A DNA stretch of 64,000 nt from Desulfocicer vacuolatum DSM 3385. GTDB taxonomy: Bacteria > Desulfobacterota > Desulfobacteria > Desulfobacterales > Desulfobacteraceae. The notes below the pieces were generated by a model. That model was given only the letters and a program-made list of their open reading frames with translations. It was not told the origin of the DNA and did not search any database. Position numbers and translations under genes: made by a program. Below, in pieces: positions 1 to 8,847 of the stretch (position 1 is the stretch's first letter; each line of letters opens with the position of its first letter). The stretch lies in contig NZ_FWXY01000001.1 in the NCBI RefSeq assembly GCF_900176365.1, positions 124,001 to 188,000 of the forward strand. Direction: 5' to 3'.

Positions 1-1176
1 CATGGACTGGGGGGTTAAAATAATCAACACACTGTCCACCCCGGGATCACTGATCACCGTGGCCAGGGTGTTTTCGTACCGGTCCCGGGCTGCGTCTCCA
101 ATGACATCCACAGGGTTATGGAAATTGGCAGTGGGGGGCAGATATTTATGCAGTTCCCGGATGGTGTCCTGGGTGAATTTTGCCAGTTTCAATCCGGAAT
201 TTTCACTCATATCCGTGGCAATGATTCCCGGCCCCCCGGCATTGGTGACAATGGCAATTTTATCCCCCCGGGGCACTTTTTTGCAGGCAAGGGCCTTGGC
301 ATAATCAAACAGCTCATTCACGGTGCTGCATCGCATGATGCCGGACTGGGAAAAAATAGCATCATACACGGCATCAGAGCCTGCCAGGGAACCGGTGTGG
401 GAGGCGGCTGCTGCTGCCCCGGCATCGGAGGTTCCTGATTTAATGGCAATCACCGGAGTGGGATTTAAGCCGGAGGTCATTTCCCGGACCTCACGGATAA
501 AGGTCTGTGCATCACAGGAGAGCTCTTCCATGTAGATCATCACCACATCGGTGTTGGGATCAGCGTGATAGTAGCGCAGCAAATCCAGTTCATCCACATC
601 GGCTTTATTTCCAATGGAAACAAATTTTGAAAACCCAAATCCCTGGTCCGCCGCAAAATCCAGCACTGCCGTACACAGGGCCCCGCTCTGGGAAATAAAA
701 GAGATATTACCGGGCTGGGGCATGCGATTGGAGAAACTGGCGTTGAGGGACACCCCGGGGGAGGGATTGATCACACCCAGGCAATTGGGACCCACCAGTC
801 GAATATCTGCATCCTGACACAATTGCTGGATCTTTTTCTCCATCTCCAGCCCTTCTCCACCCACCTCTTTAAATCCGGCAGAAACAATGACAATCCCCTT
901 GACCCCTTTGGCAATGCACGCCTCCACAGCCTTCACCGCAGGCCGGGGGGGTAAAATAATCATGGCAAGATCAATGGGATCAAGAATATGGGCAATGGTC
1001 TGATAGCATTTTACGCTGAGAATGGATCGCGCCTTGGGATTTACGGGATAAAGGGTTCCTTGAAATCCCCCATAAAGGATATTGGCAAATATATCATGCC
1101 CCACCTTACCTTTTTGGGTGGAGGCACCAATCACAGCAATGGATTCCGGCGAAAAAATTGCATCAAGCTTATCCAT
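1..1176 (-). CDS. ADP-forming acetate/acyl-CoA synthetase, CoA-binding (alpha-type) part, 3' end cut by window
   Basis: The minus frame is open from an ATG at 1174-1176 through position 1 (392 codons seen), so the C-terminus lies outside the window. An AGAGG ribosome site sits just before the ATG. The N-terminus (residues about 8-20, ESIAVIGAST) is the CoA-binding Rossmann motif. GPNCLGVINP, the SQSGAL motif and SHTGS near residue 258 (the His phosphorylated in this family) follow in the usual order, and TNAGGPG is also present. The family (NDP-forming acyl-CoA synthetases, succinyl-CoA synthetase superfamily) interconverts acyl-CoA plus ADP and Pi with acid plus ATP in the cytoplasm. It follows the cooC-like gene by 16 bp, so it is probably in one operon with it. 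A role in acetate formation or activation linked to the acetyl-CoA pathway is inference. Whether the ATP-grasp beta domain is fused cannot be seen. Confidence 0.9.
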   Translation of the reverse strand, partial: MDKLDAIFSPESIAVIGASTQKGKVGHDIFANILYGGFQGTLYPVNPKARSILSVKCYQTIAHILDPIDLAMIILPPRPAVKAVEACIAKGVKGIVIVSAGFKEVGGEGLEMEKKIQQLCQDADIRLVGPNCLGVINPSPGVSLNASFSNRMPQPGNISFISQSGALCTAVLDFAADQGFGFSKFVSIGNKADVDELDLLRYYHADPNTDVVMIYMEELSCDAQTFIREVREMTSGLNPTPVIAIKSGTSDAGAAAAASHTGSLAGSDAVYDAIFSQSGIMRCSTVNELFDYAKALACKKVPRGDKIAIVTNAGGPGIIATDMSENSGLKLAKFTQDTIRELHKYLPPTANFHNPVDVIGDAARDRYENTLATVISDPGVDSVLIILTPQSM

Positions 1177-1192
1177 TTTACCTCTCCAGTGC

Positions 1193-1960
1193 TTAAGCGT
1201 TAACAGTATCCATCACTTTTTCCATCATCTGCTGCACCGCCATGACCCCGGGGGAATCATCGGGTAACTCCAAAAGGGATTTTTGTTCCATGTCATATTC
1301 CAGCAAGGCATCATCATTGGGAATGGTGCCGATGATGGGAATACCGATTTTTTCCACCTCACCCAAAAAGACATCCCCCAGGGTTTCCGGTGCACGGTTC
1401 ACCACCAGCCCCACATGCCCCACAGAAAGCTTGAGATCATCGAGCATGGAAACAATGCGACCCACGGCCCGAAGCCCCCGCAAAGCGTAATCCGTAACCA
1501 AAAGCAGCATATCCACCTTGCCGCTGGTGCGGCGGCTCAAATGCTCCATGCCCGCTTCATTGTCCACCAGAAGATATTTATAGTTTTTTTCCAGCTCTTC
1601 GGAAAATCTATTGAGAATATTATTCACCATGCAGTAGCAGCCCTGGCCTTCCTGACGTCCCATCACCAAAAGATCAAACTCTTTATTTTCTATGAGCACC
1701 TGGTTCATGAGCATTTCAAGATAAACAATCTTATCCATACCCGATGGAACGCCCTGGGGATCTTTCATGAAACTTTCCCGGATATCCCCAACGGTTTTTT
1801 CAACATTCAGCCCCAGAGTTTCTCCCAGGTTGGAGTTGGGATCTGCATCCACGGCAAGCACCGGGGAGTGGTTATTCGTTGACAGATATCTCAGTACCAG
1901 TGATGCCACAGTGGTTTTTCCCACTCCGCCCTTTCCAGCCAGTGCAATAACTTTACCCAT
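1193..1960 (-). CDS. cooC: CooC-type nickel-insertion ATPase (first copy)
   Basis: This is a 255-aa MinD/ParA-like P-loop ATPase. It has the deviant Walker A GKGGVGKT near residue 8, an AVDADPNSN switch, and the Cys-x-Cys pair GCYC near residue 113 that binds metal at the CooC dimer interface. The family matures the Ni-Fe-S C-cluster of carbon monoxide dehydrogenase. I start it at the ATG at 1958-1960 because GGGAG lies 5 bases upstream. The in-frame TTG at 1970-1972 would place that site inside the gene. It is the first gene of a two-gene minus-strand operon with the acyl-CoA synthetase. A second, only distantly similar CooC is encoded at the end of the acs operon, so the two may serve different clusters or enzymes (inference). 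Confidence 0.88.
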   Translation of the reverse strand: MGKVIALAGKGGVGKTTVASLVLRYLSTNNHSPVLAVDADPNSNLGETLGLNVEKTVGDIRESFMKDPQGVPSGMDKIVYLEMLMNQVLIENKEFDLLVMGRQEGQGCYCMVNNILNRFSEELEKNYKYLLVDNEAGMEHLSRRTSGKVDMLLLVTDYALRGLRAVGRIVSMLDDLKLSVGHVGLVVNRAPETLGDVFLGEVEKIGIPIIGTIPNDDALLEYDMEQKSLLELPDDSPGVMAVQQMMEKVMDTVNA

Positions 1961-2223
1961 GTTTACTCCCAAAAAATAGTTGTAATAGAAAATTTAGCGA
2001 ACTTTATATTTTCACAAATCCAATGTCGCAAACCAGTTCACTTTGAACAGTGCTGTGTTTAAGCTTATCAATGTTATGATAAAATCCCATCACCGCATCG
2101 GTTGCAATAATATATAAGGACTAATTTCCCCAAAAGCAAAGTTTTTCTCAGTATTTCCCATTCAGTGCTATTTTTTGTCTTTCCTGCCACATTTCACCAC
2201 GACGAAAAAGCAATATTAAAAAC
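1961..2223. other. Gene-free upstream region of the cooC-like gene
   Basis: AT-rich stretch with no convincing ORF, lying between divergent genes. It should hold the promoter for the cooC/acyl-CoA synthetase pair, but I see no clear operator. Confidence 0.5.
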
Positions 2224-2345
2224 GGTGCTATGCCACCCCGGCCCAAAACAAAGCTTGAAATATCCCCCCTGATCTGCGGAGCATTTCAGACAAACGGGCA
2301 TCTCCTGTCGGGCACAACGAAGATTACAATGGTATCATGCCGAAA
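2224..2345 (+). repeat. Dispersed repeat, copy A (second hairpin of type 1 plus spacer)
   Basis: It contains AACAAAGCTTGAAATA, a GAAATA...GCATTTC hairpin, then CCTGTCGGGCACAACGAA and TGGTATCATGCCG. All of these modules recur in the other copies listed here. The long type 2 hairpin that normally follows TGGTATCATGCCG is missing. Confidence 0.75.
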
Positions 2346-2528
2346 AGTTCACAAATTTTATGTTGCACATTTTTTCAAAATAGATATGATTCTCCATCAA
2401 AAAAAACAAGCACGATTCAAACATAACCGCCATATAGCCGTCGGGGAGCATAATGCCATTTTCTATATGCGTTGTGTCCGGCAGGGCATGCCCATCATAA
2501 AAATTTTCAGAAAAATAAGGATAAAAAC

Positions 2529-2954
2529 ATGAGCAACACTGCGCAGAATATTTTAAGAAAAATCAACTACATTGAAGCGGACATGGACATTCAAAAGCAG
2601 ATTTTATTTTCCATTCCATCGGAAGAAAAACAGGAGATGGAAAAAGTACTGAAAATCATTGCAGGACAAAAAGAAGAAATAAATACCCTGAGGCAGGAGA
2701 TGAAAAAAGCGGCACCGGAGGAGTATGAAAAAATTCTCATGTTTGAAAAGGCCGCCCAGAAATTTAAAGCCCTTGCAGCAGAAAAAAAATTCAAAGATGT
2801 TTCATCCTTTGACGGTACAACACCCTGCACCGTTTCCCTTAAAGACGGCACAAGCATGGACTGCCTGGTCAAAGCCCAGGATGATGCAGGCGACTGGACC
2901 GTGATGACATTGGACGGCAAGATCCAGACATTTCAAGCAGATAGCGTGGTCTGA
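2529..2954 (+). CDS. Small coiled-coil protein of unknown function
   Basis: 141 aa, starting at the ATG at 2529 (AAGGA just upstream). Residues about 1-90 are a run of charged heptads rich in Glu, Lys and Gln, predicted to be a helical coiled coil. The last 50 residues look like a small beta domain with a repeated pattern around DGTTPCTVSLKDG and TLDGKIQTF, which resembles an SH3-like or Tudor-like strand pattern. There is no signal peptide or membrane segment. It stands alone between two repeat copies. I do not recognise the family. Confidence 0.75.
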   Translation: MSNTAQNILRKINYIEADMDIQKQILFSIPSEEKQEMEKVLKIIAGQKEEINTLRQEMKKAAPEEYEKILMFEKAAQKFKALAAEKKFKDVSSFDGTTPCTVSLKDGTSMDCLVKAQDDAGDWTVMTLDGKIQTFQADSVV

Positions 2955-2998
2955 TTTCTTACAACCCACATTTTTTCAGGAAAATAAAGAATCTTGAA

Positions 2999-3172
2999 AA
3001 TGGTATCATGCCGCCCCCCCGGGGGGGGGCTCTGCCAAGGTTGCCCGGAGGTTTTATTTTCCAACAACCGCCACAGGCGGACCGTATTCTGACCTCGTTC
3101 CGCCCACAACAAAGTTAGAAATACTCCCCTGGTTAACGGAGTATTTCATATAAAAAAGCCCATGGCAGTTAC
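2999..3172 (+). repeat. Dispersed repeat, copy B (collapsed type 2 hairpin plus type 1 unit)
   Basis: TGGTATCATGCCGCC is followed at once by a C-run/G-run pair and GGCTCTGCC. The two arms of the type 2 stem are present but its loop has been deleted. A full type 1 unit follows at 3065-3153: hairpin GGCGGACCG...CGTTCCGCC, then GAAATACTCC...GGAGTATTTC. Confidence 0.8.
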
Positions 3173-3208
3173 AAAAAAAGGCCGGAGAAAAAATTCCCCG
3201 GCCTTTAT
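3173..3208 (-). terminator. Rho-independent terminator after folD
   Basis: Read on the minus strand this is AAGGCCGGGG, a loop and CCGGCC followed by seven T residues, about 90 bases past the folD stop. It ends the fhs/folD side. Confidence 0.8.
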
Positions 3209-3295
3209 AAAAAATCGGCAAATTTCCCCTGGATCTCGTAATCCAGAGATTATCAGCCTTTAATACAAATTTTTCCGCAAAAACAAAAAGTCCTG

Positions 3296-4189
3296 CTATC
3301 CCTGAATACTCAGCTGGGCAGATCTCAAGGTGTTTTTCATGAGCATGGCAATGGTCATGGGTCCAACACCACCGGGTACCGGGGTAATCTTTCCGGCAAT
3401 TTCCTTTGCCTTTTCAAAATCCACATCACCCTTGAGAATGGCTTTGCCGGTCTCTTCGTTCATGCCCACACGGTTAACTCCCACATCAATAACTGTGGAA
3501 CCGGGTTTAATCCATTCGGGTTTCACCAGATCGGGAACGCCTGCAGCCACAATGAGAATATCAGCACGTTTACAATGGGCAGCCAGATCTTTGGTACGGG
3601 TATGTACAATGGTAACTGTGGAGTTGGCACCCACACCCTTCTGGGCCATCATCATGGCAATGGGTTTTCCAACGATATTGGAACGACCCACAACAACCAC
3701 CTCGGCACCGGAGGTTTCCGTGCCGGAGCGTACGATCATTTCCTGGATACCGGCAGGGGTGCAGGGCAGAAATTTTGCTTCATCACCGCCGATCATCAAA
3801 CGCCCCACATTCACGGGATGGAAGGCATCCACATCTTTGTCAGGATCAATGGCATTCAACACTTTCTTATCATCAATGTGCTTGGGAAGGGGAAGCTGAA
3901 CCAGAATACCGTGGATTTCAGGATCATTATTATATTTATCAATGAGGGCAAGAAGATCTGCTTCAGAGATATCATCTGGCTGATCGTCCTGGATCTCTTT
4001 GAATCCCACACTGAGGGCGGTTTTAACTTTAAGGGTCACATAGCTGATGGATGCAGGACTGGAACCCACAAGAATTGTTACCAGTCCAGGTACCTTTCCA
4101 TGCTCTGCCTTCATTTTCTCAACATCTGCCTTTACTTCTGCAAGGATATCCTTGCGAATACTGGTACCGCTGATAATTTCTGCTGTCAT
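3296..4189 (-). CDS. folD: Bifunctional methylene-THF dehydrogenase / methenyl-THF cyclohydrolase
   Basis: 297 aa, a normal FolD length. The start is the ATG at 4187-4189, with AGGAG about 12 bases upstream; the longer in-frame extension has no ribosome site. Visible family marks are YVTLK near residue 52 (catalytic Lys), the QLPLP segment, DVDAFHPVNVG, the NAD(P)-binding VVVGRSNIVGKP, and the C-terminal TPVPGGVGPMT. FolD hydrolyses/oxidises the C1 unit between formyl- and methylene-THF in the cytoplasm, here serving the methyl branch of the acetyl-CoA pathway. It lies downstream of fhs on the same strand (263-base gap) and ends at a terminator. Confidence 0.96.
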   Translation of the reverse strand: MTAEIISGTSIRKDILAEVKADVEKMKAEHGKVPGLVTILVGSSPASISYVTLKVKTALSVGFKEIQDDQPDDISEADLLALIDKYNNDPEIHGILVQLPLPKHIDDKKVLNAIDPDKDVDAFHPVNVGRLMIGGDEAKFLPCTPAGIQEMIVRSGTETSGAEVVVVGRSNIVGKPIAMMMAQKGVGANSTVTIVHTRTKDLAAHCKRADILIVAAGVPDLVKPEWIKPGSTVIDVGVNRVGMNEETGKAILKGDVDFEKAKEIAGKITPVPGGVGPMTIAMLMKNTLRSAQLSIQG

Positions 4190-4452
4190 TTTTCTATATT
4201 TCTCCTGATTTTTGGCAAAAACCTGTAGCCGCATTTACATCCCGGATGTTCATGGGATTAGAAGCACCCCACATTTACAATGTTTATCCCCAAAGTGAAA
4301 AAACTCTGGAATTTAAAACCGGACAGATTACGAACGATTTTCACCATCCATACAAAATAACAATAACACTTCACCCTCCCGGCTGCTAAAGTCGGGAGAA
4401 TGAAGCATTATTCAAGACATGTCATCAAATAGAAAGGATATTTAACAAATCC

Positions 4453-6228
4453 TTAGAATACACCCTGAACCTTACCGGTTTCAACGTCTACATCAACACG
4501 TTTGAAAGCGGGGTTGGAGCCGGTACCGGGCATGAGGCTGATGGCGCCTGCCACAGGCACGATGAATCCGGCACCACCATAGGTAAGGACCTCTCTGATG
4601 CTGAGAGTCCATCCCTTGGGCACACCCTTGAGGGCAGGATTGTCAGAAAGAGAAAGATGGGTTTTAACCATGCACATACCCAGTTTGGAAAGTTCAGGAT
4701 CTGCCTGGATTCTTGCAATGGCAGCATTGGCATCAGCAGAGTACTCAACACCGTCTGCGCCGTAAACTTCTTTGGCGATGAGTTCGATTCTTTCCTTAAT
4801 GGGCATATCCAGCTCATAGAGGAATTTGAATTCTGTTTTTTCTTCACAGGCAGCCACAACGGTTTCAGCAAATTCAATGGCTCCGTCACCACCTTTTTCC
4901 CAGTGACGGGACAGGGCAACCTTGGCACCTTCAGCTTCACAAAGTTCACGAACCTTGGCAATTTCAGCATCTGTATCAGTATAAAAAGCATTGATGCAGA
5001 CCACAGGAGAGATACCGGCTTTTCGGACGTTTCTGATGTGGTGAATCAGGTTGTCACAACCCTTGGCAACCCATTCCACGTTTTCTGTGCTGTACTCTTC
5101 CGGCATGGGTTTACCCGGCACAGGTACCGGAGCGCCGCCATGGCATTTAAGTGCACGGATGGTGGCCACAACAACGGCACAATCGGGCACAAGACCGGAG
5201 AAACGACATTTGAGGTTCCAGAATTTTTCAAAACCGATGTCCGCACCAAATCCAGACTCTGTGACATGGTAGTCGGCAAGCTTGAGACCCACACGGTCAG
5301 CAATGATGGAGCTCTGACCAATGGCAATGTTGGCAAAGGGACCGGCATGAACAATAACGGGCTGGCCTTCCAGGGTCTGCATGAGAGAAGGATTAAGAGC
5401 ATCCACCATCCATGCGGTCATGGCACCGGCAACCTGGAGATCTTCTGTTGTGACAGGTTTACCTTTTTTGGTGTAAGCCACAACGATTTTACCCATTCTT
5501 TCACGCATGTCTTTAAGATCACGTGCCACAGAAAGGATGGCCATAACCTCGGAAGATACGGCAATACCGAATTTAGATTTCATCATGAAACCGTCGGATT
5601 TACCATTTACACCGTCAATACCGATGATGATATTTCTAAGGGCCTGGCAGCAGAAGTCCATGATCCATCCCATTTCAACCTTGGTGGGATCAATGTCAAT
5701 GCGTTTCATGCCGGAAAGTCTTTCCAGCTGTTCATCAGTATAGTTTCTTTCATGCTGGAGTCTTGAAGTCAAGGCAACCATGGCAAGGTTATGGGCATTC
5801 ATGATAGCGTTGATGTCACCGGTAAATCCAAGAGAGAACGGTGTCAGGGGGATACATTGAGCCAGACCGCCGCCTGCAGCAGAACCTTTGATGTTCATGG
5901 TGGGGCCACCGGAGGGTTGACGAATGGCGGCACATACGTTTTTACCAATTTTTCCAAGACCCTGAACAAGACCCATGGAAGAAGTTGATTTACCTTCTCC
6001 AAGGGGTGTGGGGGAGATGGCAGTTACGTCAATGTACTTTCCATTGGGTTTGTCTTTAAGGCGATCAAGAACTGCACGAAAATCAATTTTTGCAATATAA
6101 TGCCCCTGGGGAAGCAGCTCTTCTTTGGTCAGACCAAGTTTTTCACCGATTTCATAAATGGTCAGCATGTCTTTTTCTGCATCCTGGGCAATTTCCCAGT
6201 CCGCATGTTTGGTTGGATCCAATGCCAT
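4453..6228 (-). CDS. fhs: Formate--tetrahydrofolate ligase
   Basis: 591 aa, slightly longer than the usual 555-560 because of an N-terminal extension of about 30 residues. AAGGAG lies correctly before the ATG. The ATP-binding loop TPLGEGKST (near residue 72), [19 protein letters not shown], and the [10 protein letters not shown] and [11 protein letters not shown] motifs are all family-typical. It activates formate with ATP to 10-formyl-THF, the entry step of the methyl branch. It is divergent from the acs operon across a 985-base region and precedes folD. A TGTGACA/TGTCACA dyad lies about 70-90 bases before the start. Confidence 0.97.
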   Translation of the reverse strand: MALDPTKHADWEIAQDAEKDMLTIYEIGEKLGLTKEELLPQGHYIAKIDFRAVLDRLKDKPNGKYIDVTAISPTPLGEGKSTSSMGLVQGLGKIGKNVCAAIRQPSGGPTMNIKGSAAGGGLAQCIPLTPFSLGFTGDINAIMNAHNLAMVALTSRLQHERNYTDEQLERLSGMKRIDIDPTKVEMGWIMDFCCQALRNIIIGIDGVNGKSDGFMMKSKFGIAVSSEVMAILSVARDLKDMRERMGKIVVAYTKKGKPVTTEDLQVAGAMTAWMVDALNPSLMQTLEGQPVIVHAGPFANIAIGQSSIIADRVGLKLADYHVTESGFGADIGFEKFWNLKCRFSGLVPDCAVVVATIRALKCHGGAPVPVPGKPMPEEYSTENVEWVAKGCDNLIHHIRNVRKAGISPVVCINAFYTDTDAEIAKVRELCEAEGAKVALSRHWEKGGDGAIEFAETVVAACEEKTEFKFLYELDMPIKERIELIAKEVYGADGVEYSADANAAIARIQADPELSKLGMCMVKTHLSLSDNPALKGVPKGWTLSIREVLTYGGAGFIVPVAGAISLMPGTGSNPAFKRVDVDVETGKVQGVF

Positions 6229-6297
6229 GGTAAAACTCCTTTTTTTGGTATTTGGGCTCAGGGGATGAGCCGATCAGTTTTCTTTATTACAAAATAC

Positions 6298-6319
6298 TGT
6301 GACAAGGTTGCCTGTCACA
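6298..6319. promoter_or_regulatory. Candidate operator upstream of fhs
   Basis: Perfect 7-bp inverted repeat TGTGACA ... TGTCACA with 8 bases between the arms. It resembles CRP/FNR-type half-sites, but the spacing (TGTGA-N12-TCACA) is too wide for the standard site. The bound factor is unknown. Confidence 0.4.
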
Positions 6320-6450
6320 ACTATATCAATAGTTTAAATATTATAAATTTTCGATGGGCAACTTCTTTAATGTGGCCCTACATAAAAATTGAATTTAAAG
6401 TAGCAGCATTATCATACAGAGGCCATGGACAATTACAAATTGATAATGCA

Positions 6451-6550
6451 ATAACAGTCATGGCCAGACCTTAATTTTGATCAGGTTCTTCCCACAACGA
6501 AAGATAAAAGATTGCTGGAAGGAGCGATCAGGCTCGCCTTCCAACCAAAA
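6451..6550 (+). repeat. Dispersed repeat, degenerate copy C
   Basis: TGGCCAGACC ... GGTTCTTCCCACAACGAA matches the first hairpin of type 1 with drift. It is followed by a different second hairpin (TGGAAGG...CCTTCCA). This is an older copy. Confidence 0.55.
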
Positions 6551-7135
6551 GGTGCAACAGACACACTTCGCATGCTGATGAACTTTTAGTTAGCCCCATG
6601 TATCCTAAAATTTGTAAAACAGCCCTAAGCAAATCTGAATACTTCACAATTAAAAATCAAATGAGCACCACAAGATTTCACCGGGAATAATCTTATAATG
6701 TGCATTACTCGTCAAGAACTATTTGCACATTTACCAAAAAAAACATTCTCCATTTTTCATCCACAGCACAAATCGCCATGCAAAAAAACGAAATCACGCA
6801 GACTAAATAAGATTCATTCATTAATTATATCAAACATTTTTAAGAACTGCCGACTTTTACTATATTTTTGACTTTGTGTTTTTTTTAAGCCCTCATCTAT
6901 TGACAAATAACCCCTCTGGATGTAAATCATTACACGGTAGACTTTGTGGCATAATTCAATTAGACATGTAATTTCACATCTAATAAAGGTGGATGGTGGG
7001 CCATAAATCAATTCAAAATTTCCAGAAAAAATATAACTCAAAAGGTGTTTTTTCAACACCCGTATCTGTTATTCCTATTTTTCCCCCATCCCCCCTTCAC
7101 ACCTATATATCCTTCCTGTTTCTTCCATTCATAAT

Positions 7136-7162
7136 GTATGACAATTTCCCCATTGTTCATAC
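7136..7162. promoter_or_regulatory. Dyad in the acs operon leader
   Basis: GTATGACAAT and ATTGTTCATAC are inverted around six bases, with one bulged base, about 50 bases before the acsD start. It could be an operator or an RNA hairpin in the leader. Confidence 0.35.
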
Positions 7163-7213
7163 TATCCATAATCAACCCGCAACCAATAACTATCAACTTA
7201 TAAGGAGGTAAGA

Positions 7214-8779
7214 GTGGGATTTGAACTTACAAAAGAATCCTATGCTGGCGGAATTAAAGCAGTCACCATTGGAAAGGGTGATAACGCATTAACCATCGGC
7301 GGCCAAACATGTTATCCTTTTTACCAGTTCGAAGGTGAAATGCCCGGCAAACCCATCATTGCCATGGAAATCTGGGACATGGAACCCGAAGAATGGCCAG
7401 CAGCCGCCATGGCACCGTTCAAGGATGTCCTTGGTGACCCGGTGGCATGGGCCAAAAAATGCATTGACGATTTTGGTGCACAGCTCATCGTTCTCCAACT
7501 AAAAAGCATTGATCCCAATGACAAAGATAGAAGTCCTGAAGATGCTGCGGCCCTGGTGAAAAAAGTGGTGGATGCCATTGATGTTCCCCTCATTGTCTGG
7601 GGATGCGCATCCCCGGCCAAGGACGAAGATGTCCTCAAGGCCGTGGCTGAAGCCTGCCAGGGTGAGAATCTGATTCTTGGTCCTGTGGAAGAAAAAAATC
7701 ATAAAGGTATTGGTGCGGCAGCCATGGGTTACGGCCATGCCATTATATCATCCTCCCCCATTGATGTTAACCTTGCAAAACAGGTGAACATTCTTCTTGA
7801 AAACCTTGGTATCCCCCTGGACAAAGTCCTTGTGGACCCCACCACCGGTGGTTTGGGTTATGGTCTTGAGTATACCTACTCCGTCATGGAACGTCTGAGC
7901 ATGGCAGCCATGGCCCAGGGCGATGACAAGCTCCAGAATCCCATGATCAACAACCTGGCCAATGAAGTCTGGAAATGCAAAGAGGTTAAACAAACCGCAG
8001 AAGAGGCACCGGAACTGGGTGATCCTGAACGACGCGGTATCCTCATGGAGGCTGTGGGCGCTGTGTCTTACTTCATGGCCGGTTCAGACATCATGATCAT
8101 GCGTCATCCTGAAGCCATCAAACTTGCCAAGGCATTTGTGGATCTCATCTGCGACGGCGGATCTGCCGCTGACGTGGCTCCCATCGCCAAGCAGCTTGAT
8201 GATGTGGAAATTGACTTTGCAGCCCTTGCACCTGCCCCTGATCTTGCCATGGAAGCAGATGAAAAAGCAGCAGCTCCGGCAAAAGCCGAAGCTCCCAAGG
8301 CAAAAGCCGAAGCTCCCAAGGCTGCACCGGCAGCAAAAGCTGAAGCTGCACCGGCTCCCAAGGCAGAAGAAGCACCTGCTCCGGCAGCTGAAGCTGCACC
8401 GGCTGTGGATGCCAAGGCCCAGGCAGAAGCTGAGGCAAAAGCAAAGGCAGAGGCAGAGGCAAAAGCCAAAGCTGACGCAGAAGCTGCTGCTGCAGCAAAG
8501 GCTAAGGCTGAAGCTGAAGCTGAGGCAAAAGCAAAGGCAGAGGCAGAGGCAAAAGAGAAAGCTAAGATAGAAGCTGAGAAAAAAGCGGCTGCCGAAGCCG
8601 TTGCCCAGCGCGAAGCTGAAGAAGAGGCGATCAGGGAAAAACGGGCTGCGGAAAAAGCCCAGCATCACACAGCAGCTCCCAAAAAGGCTGTTACCCTCAC
8701 CGCCGCCGAAGAACAGCTGTCTGATCTGGATAAAATTCTCAAAAGCCTTGAAAGAATCCACAGACGACATGTCGCATAA
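7214..8779 (+). CDS. acsD: Corrinoid iron-sulfur protein small subunit with long Ala/Lys/Glu-rich tail
   Basis: 521 aa with a GTG start directly behind a strong AAGGAGG. Residues 1 to about 335 match the TIM-barrel small subunit of the corrinoid iron-sulfur protein (PFYQFEGEMP, IVLQLKSIDPN, LVDPTTGGLGYGLEYTYSVMER). With AcsC it carries the methyl group from methyl-THF to acetyl-CoA synthase. The usual protein ends about there. Here about 150 residues of low-complexity Ala/Lys/Glu/Pro (residues about 340-490) follow, then a short amphipathic end (LSDLDKILKSLERIHRRH). The tail DNA contains an exact 35-bp direct repeat (8431-8465 and 8521-8555), a sign of internal duplication. It is the first gene of the acs operon. 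Confidence 0.93.
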   Translation: MGFELTKESYAGGIKAVTIGKGDNALTIGGQTCYPFYQFEGEMPGKPIIAMEIWDMEPEEWPAAAMAPFKDVLGDPVAWAKKCIDDFGAQLIVLQLKSIDPNDKDRSPEDAAALVKKVVDAIDVPLIVWGCASPAKDEDVLKAVAEACQGENLILGPVEEKNHKGIGAAAMGYGHAIISSSPIDVNLAKQVNILLENLGIPLDKVLVDPTTGGLGYGLEYTYSVMERLSMAAMAQGDDKLQNPMINNLANEVWKCKEVKQTAEEAPELGDPERRGILMEAVGAVSYFMAGSDIMIMRHPEAIKLAKAFVDLICDGGSAADVAPIAKQLDDVEIDFAALAPAPDLAMEADEKAAAPAKAEAPKAKAEAPKAAPAAKAEAAPAPKAEEAPAPAAEAAPAVDAKAQAEAEAKAKAEAEAKAKADAEAAAAAKAKAEAEAEAKAKAEAEAKEKAKIEAEKKAAAEAVAQREAEEEAIREKRAAEKAQHHTAAPKKAVTLTAAEEQLSDLDKILKSLERIHRRHVA

Positions 8780-8847
8780 ATGCCTAACAAAATTATGATT
8801 GCCATGTTCCAAGGCAAGCATTTACATAACAGGAGGAGGAACCTCTA

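Larger units (their letters stand above)
6229..7213. other. Divergent control region between fhs and the acs operon
   Basis: 985 bases, AT-rich, without a credible gene. It holds a dyad near fhs (6298-6319), a degenerate repeat copy (6451-6550) and a dyad just before acsD (7136-7162). Promoters for both halves of the Wood-Ljungdahl pathway must lie here. A short minus ORF near 6814-7059 has no ribosome site or family features. Confidence 0.7.

Noticed and set aside
6298-6319. CRP/FNR site upstream of fhs
   Set aside because: Half-sites are 12 bases apart instead of 6, so only a generic dyad is claimed.
6814-7059. 81-codon minus ORF in the fhs/acs control region
   Set aside because: No ribosome site, no family features, low-complexity AT-driven composition.
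8084-8821. 245-codon antisense ORF over the acsD tail, rich in Cys, Phe and Ser
   Set aside because: It is the complement of the Ala/Lys/Glu-rich tail; codon pattern and context support acsD.
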